From Opitutaceae bacterium (GTDB lineage Bacteria > Verrucomicrobiota > Verrucomicrobiia > Opitutales > Opitutaceae), in the NCBI GenBank assembly GCA_005786775.1, contig SYDD01000316.1, positions 1 to 11,575 on the forward strand: a stretch of 11,575 bases of DNA, given 5' to 3'. The notes under the pieces are model-generated. The model searched no databases, was not told the DNA's origin, and saw nothing but the letters and a program-made list of their open reading frames with translations. Both the position numbers and the translations under genes were made by a program. This document shows positions 8,593-11,575 of the stretch, in pieces (within the stretch, counting starts at the first letter, position 1; the number at the start of each line of letters is the position of its first letter).

Positions 8593-10763
8593 TCGCCGCT
8601 CTCTGGTTTCGCCGGCGACAGACGGTAGACCTCGAACCGGTCGCTGGCGAAGACCCGCGCTCCGACGGGCAGCGTCACGCTCGCCCCGTCGCGCAGGTGC
8701 CGGTCGATTAGGGCGTAACTGGGCGCGGCGGCGACGATACCGGCCTCGAGGGGCTGCCCGCGGTAGAAGAAGTTGCCCGCGAGGTTGGCGCGGATCCGGG
8801 CCTTGGTGGTGTCGAGGAGGTAGTTCGGTCCCTCAAACCAGAGGCGGCGCTCCGCGAGGGCCGAGTAGTAGAAGTGGACCCCCATCAGCGTGCGGTCGAG
8901 CGCGCCCCAGTGGTCGCGGCGCATGTTCTCCGGGGTGAAGGCGTTGGGCACGAGCACCGCGTCGGGCTCCGTGTGCTGGCGGATCCAGAGCAGGGCCTCG
9001 CGCAGGTCGCGCATGTCCGGATCGGGCCGCAGGTCGCTGGCGGTGCGCGCCCACTCGCCGAAGCCGGACAGGTTGCGCCGCCACCAGAGCGAACCCTGCA
9101 GCCCGACCGTGAACAGCAGCGCCAGGGCGCCCGTCGCCAGGAGTCCCCGCGTGACCGCGGGACGCCGGGTCCAGCCAGGCCCGCGTCCCGCCTGCCAGAC
9201 AAGGGCGCGGCGCCAGGCGGCCACGAGGAAGCCCGCGGTGAGCACCGAGAGCGGCAGCCGCATCATCAGGATCAGGTAGAGTTCACCGAAGCTGTTCAGC
9301 TCGAGCAGCAGCCCCAGTGCGAGGCAGGCGACGAAGAACGCGCCCAGCCAGCCGACGAGCAGCGGGTCCCGCCGGGCGAGGTCGGCGCGCGCGAGGTAGG
9401 GCAGGGCGAGCAGCCGCACGCCGCAGGTGCCCGCGAAGATGGCGAGGGCGCACAGGACCTGCGCCAGGCCGCCCGCGGCGGGGTCCGGCAGCCACCCGGC
9501 GAGGGTGGCGGTCAACGCGGGCAGGTTTTCCTTCCAGAAGCCGGTCAGCTGGAACACGTGGAACGGGTGCAGCCGGGCGTCCCCGCTGCGCCACGATGCC
9601 ATCGTCTCAAGGTACACGACGCTGAAGGCCGCGAGGAGCACCAGCGCGGAGGCGACGGTCTCCCACGGAATTCGGCGGGAGCGGAGCCACTGCCAGGCGG
9701 CCCACAGGCCCAGCGCGGCGAGGAGCACCGGCACGAGCGTCCCCTTCGCCCCCGTGCCTGCCGCGGCGAGCAGGCCCAACCAGGCGTAGCGGCGGAGGTC
9801 CCCGGCGGGCGCCCGGTGCCAGCGGTGCACCGCGAGCAGCAGCGCGCCGCAGTAGACCATCCCGAGGAAGAAGGTGGGGCTGACGAACAGCCAGCGCACG
9901 AACAGACCGAGGAACAGGGGTTCGCCGTAGGAGGGGCGCAAGGAGACCTCGCTCACGAACACGAGGACCAGCGCGGCGAGGATCCCGCCCCAGGGGGTCC
10001 GGGCCAGCCGCCGGCCGAGGAGGTAGGCCTGGGCGACGAGGGCTAACCCGAGGGGGGCGTAGACCAGCCGCAGCAGCAGCGTGCCCAGCTCGAGCCCGGT
10101 GGTCCACGAGGCCGCGGCAGCGTGGACCATCATCAGGTAATGGTACTGGAGCGGCGTGCCGGCGAGGCTGGGGTCGTCGAGGGGCCAGGTGTGCTTGATG
10201 ACCCCGGCCCGGCTGATGAGGTACACCCAATCGTGGAAGATGGCGCGGGTGGGCAGGCCATCGGCGAGGGGCGATTCGGCGTACATCTGGCTGGCCGCCA
10301 TCACTACGGTACCGAGGAAGGCGAGGGCGAGCGCCGCAGCGAGGCCCGCGTGGTGGCCCGCCAACCGCAGCCGGAGCAGCGGCCGCCCCCGCCGCCGCCG
10401 CAGCAGCACGGCGAGCGCGAGCCAGGCCACGGGGCTCCAGAGGTGAAGTTCACGCTGGCCAGCGGCGGCGCCGCCGAGGAAGCCGAGGGCCTCCAAGGCG
10501 AATCCGGCCGGCAGGGCGAGGGCTAGCAGCCCACTCCAGCCCACGGGGCGGCGTTCCACCCACGCCAGCGCCACCACGCCCGGCAGCAGCACATAGGCCA
10601 GCAGGTAGCTCGCGTAGGTCAGCACGCCCCCCCAGTCGTAACCGTTGCCCCGGACCAGCGCAAAAAGTGCCGCCGCGAGCACCAGCCCGGCCGCCCGCCA
10701 AAGGCCCTCAGGGGCTAGGCGGAGGCCCGAGACGGGCACGAGCGAGCGCAACAGCAGGTTCAC
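8580..10763 (-). CDS. Large polytopic membrane protein, GT-C glycosyltransferase-like, function unknown
   Basis: I do not recognise a named family. From the GTG at 10763 the product has 727 residues. About a dozen or more hydrophobic segments fill roughly residues 20-560, starting with AGLVLAAALFALV and LLAYVLLPGVVALA. A long loop near residues 165-205 carries FHDW, KHTWPLDDP and LAGTPLQYHYL. A soluble C-terminal part (about 580-727) includes LREALLWIRQHTEPDAVLVPN, RRLWFEGPNYL and FASDRFEVYRL. Many membrane segments, an acidic and aromatic first large loop, and a C-terminal domain opening with WIRxxTxxDAV are common in GT-C-type proteins that use lipid-linked sugars, so a surface glycosylation or polymer role is possible. 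Start choice: GTG 10763 leads straight into the first membrane segment. A TTG at 10835 would add 24 proline-rich residues and has AAGGA only 2 bases upstream, too close for a normal site. It is convergent with rhaB and divergent from the EttA gene. Confidence 0.75.
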   Translation of the reverse strand: MNLLLRSLVPVSGLRLAPEGLWRAAGLVLAAALFALVRGNGYDWGGVLTYASYLLAYVLLPGVVALAWVERRPVGWSGLLALALPAGFALEALGFLGGAAAGQRELHLWSPVAWLALAVLLRRRRGRPLLRLRLAGHHAGLAAALALAFLGTVVMAASQMYAESPLADGLPTRAIFHDWVYLISRAGVIKHTWPLDDPSLAGTPLQYHYLMMVHAAAASWTTGLELGTLLLRLVYAPLGLALVAQAYLLGRRLARTPWGGILAALVLVFVSEVSLRPSYGEPLFLGLFVRWLFVSPTFFLGMVYCGALLLAVHRWHRAPAGDLRRYAWLGLLAAAGTGAKGTLVPVLLAALGLWAAWQWLRSRRIPWETVASALVLLAAFSVVYLETMASWRSGDARLHPFHVFQLTGFWKENLPALTATLAGWLPDPAAGGLAQVLCALAIFAGTCGVRLLALPYLARADLARRDPLLVGWLGAFFVACLALGLLLELNSFGELYLILMMRLPLSVLTAGFLVAAWRRALVWQAGRGPGWTRRPAVTRGLLATGALALLFTVGLQGSLWWRRNLSGFGEWARTASDLRPDPDMRDLREALLWIRQHTEPDAVLVPNAFTPENMRRDHWGALDRTLMGVHFYYSALAERRLWFEGPNYLLDTTKARIRANLAGNFFYRGQPLEAGIVAAAPSYALIDRHLRDGASVTLPVGARVFASDRFEVYRLSPAKPESGDGGL

Positions 10764-10894
10764 GGCGGGGTGGGGCTTCGGGCACGCTGGCCCGATGGGG
10801 AGGGTGAGGAAAGCGGACGCCGGGAGCGCAGGCAACGTCCTTTTCCCGCACGTTTCCGCTTCTCTTGCCCCCGGGCCCCCGGTAATCGCACCCC
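10764..10894. promoter_or_regulatory. Divergent intergenic region between membrane protein and EttA gene
   Basis: These 131 bases separate two outward-facing genes and should hold both promoters. I see no clear -35/-10 pair. A frame-closing TAA at 10883-10885 bounds the EttA reading frame upstream. If the membrane protein instead starts at TTG 10835, the shared region shrinks to 59 bases. Confidence 0.3.
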
Positions 10895-11575
10895 GTGCCC
10901 AAACCCGAAGCCGCCCCTACCATCATCTTCTCGATGCTCGGCGTCTCTAAGAAGATCGAGCGCAAGGAGATCCTCCGCGACATCTCCCTCTCGTTCTACC
11001 TCGGGGCCAAGATCGGGGTGCTCGGCCTCAACGGCTCCGGCAAGTCCTCCCTCCTCCGCATCCTCGCCGGCCGCGACACGGAGATCGAGGGCCGCCTCCA
11101 CTTCGAGCCCGGCTACACCCTCGGCCTCCTCGAGCAGGAACCCCAGCTCACCCCCGGCGCCACGGTCCGCGCCTGCGTCGAGGAGGGCGTGCGGCCCCTC
11201 GCCGACCTCGTCGCCGCCTACGACGCCACTTGGGACGAGCTGAACGCCGCGACCGACGACGCGGCCAAGGACGCCATCCTCGCCCGGCAGGGTGAGCTCC
11301 AGGAGAAGATCGACGCGCTCGACGCGTGGGACACCGCCCCGCAGGTCGAGATGGCGATGGAGGCCCTGCGCTGCCCGCCCGGGGACCAGCCCGTCGACGC
11401 CCTCTCCGGCGGCGAGCGCCGGCGCGTCGCCCTCGCGCGCCTCCTCCTACGCAAGCCCTCCATCCTGCTCCTCGACGAGCCCACCCACCACCTCGACGCC
11501 GAGAGCGTCCACTGGCTCGAGCAGCACCTCGCGCGGTATCCGGGCACGGTGATCGCGGTGACGCACGACCGGTAC
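10895..11575 (+). CDS. ettA: ABC-F ATPase, EttA-like (energy-dependent translational throttle), N-terminal part
   Basis: The frame runs from GTG 10895 to the window end (227 codons, 3' end outside). It was reconstructed by direct translation. An in-frame TAA at 10883 makes GTG 10895 the earliest start; the later ATG 10934 (M14) would remove the first strand that aligns with E. coli EttA (QFVYTMHRVGK matches TIIFSMLGVSK). The first ABC domain shows Walker A GLNGSGKS (44-51), then LEQEPQLTPGATVR as in EttA, an arm-like helical insert (about 95-140), signature LSGGERRRVALARLLL (from 170), Walker B ILLLDE (190-195) and the switch histidine in THDRY at the end. EttA binds the ribosomal E site and gates entry into elongation according to ATP/ADP level. 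DEPTHHLDAES has His where ABC-F proteins normally have Asn. The second ABC domain is beyond the window. No Shine-Dalgarno motif is seen. Confidence 0.93.
   Translation, partial: MPKPEAAPTIIFSMLGVSKKIERKEILRDISLSFYLGAKIGVLGLNGSGKSSLLRILAGRDTEIEGRLHFEPGYTLGLLEQEPQLTPGATVRACVEEGVRPLADLVAAYDATWDELNAATDDAAKDAILARQGELQEKIDALDAWDTAPQVEMAMEALRCPPGDQPVDALSGGERRRVALARLLLRKPSILLLDEPTHHLDAESVHWLEQHLARYPGTVIAVTHDRY

Noticed and set aside
10770..11243. A 157-codon plus-strand frame at the start of the EttA gene
   Set aside because: It is Ser/Arg/Pro-rich shadow; the frame starting at GTG 10895 encodes clear ABC-F motifs over the same bases.

Overview
The window is a GC-rich (roughly 70% by eye), densely coding bacterial segment with eight genes, two of them cut by the window edges. 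A planctomycete-type haem protein (DUF1592/DUF1588/DUF1585) followed by two exported Cys-type sulfatases suggests Verrucomicrobiota or Planctomycetota. A GC-rich verrucomicrobial lineage such as Opitutales is my best guess, but it rests on gene content only, with no marker-gene phylogeny.

Layout. At 1-4118 (+) lie the C-terminal part of a DUF1592-family c-type haem protein, an arylsulfatase/GALNS-like sulfatase, and an iduronate-2-sulfatase-like sulfatase coupled to it by an ATGA overlap. At 4115-4206 an imperfect inverted repeat with GTAGCGG ends sits between convergent genes and supplies the stop codon of both. At 4203-6984 (-) is a compact lutA-lutB-lutC operon for L-lactate oxidation, joined by 4-base start/stop overlaps. 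At 7107-8564 (+), divergent from lutA, is a rhamnulokinase. At 8580-10763 (-), convergent with the kinase, is a large polytopic membrane protein with a GT-C-like layout and a soluble C-terminal domain. At 10895-11575 (+), divergent again and cut by the window end, is an EttA-like ABC-F ATPase.

How the genes may work together (inference). The sulfatases would remove sulfate esters from a glycan in the periplasm or outside the cell, and the haem protein is a usual genomic companion of such enzymes. Rhamnulokinase phosphorylates L-rhamnulose. Its downstream product lactaldehyde can be oxidised to lactate, which LutABC takes to pyruvate. Together the window fits growth on sulfated, deoxysugar-rich polysaccharide such as ulvan- or fucoidan-like algal material. 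The membrane protein and EttA look unrelated to this.

I see no rRNA, tRNA, CRISPR array, transposase, prophage or recognisable defence system. Nothing in the window is clearly a wholly new system. The best leads are the REPIN-like repeat at 4115-4206, the lut/rhamnulokinase pairing with its intergenic motif repeats, and the unassigned membrane protein.
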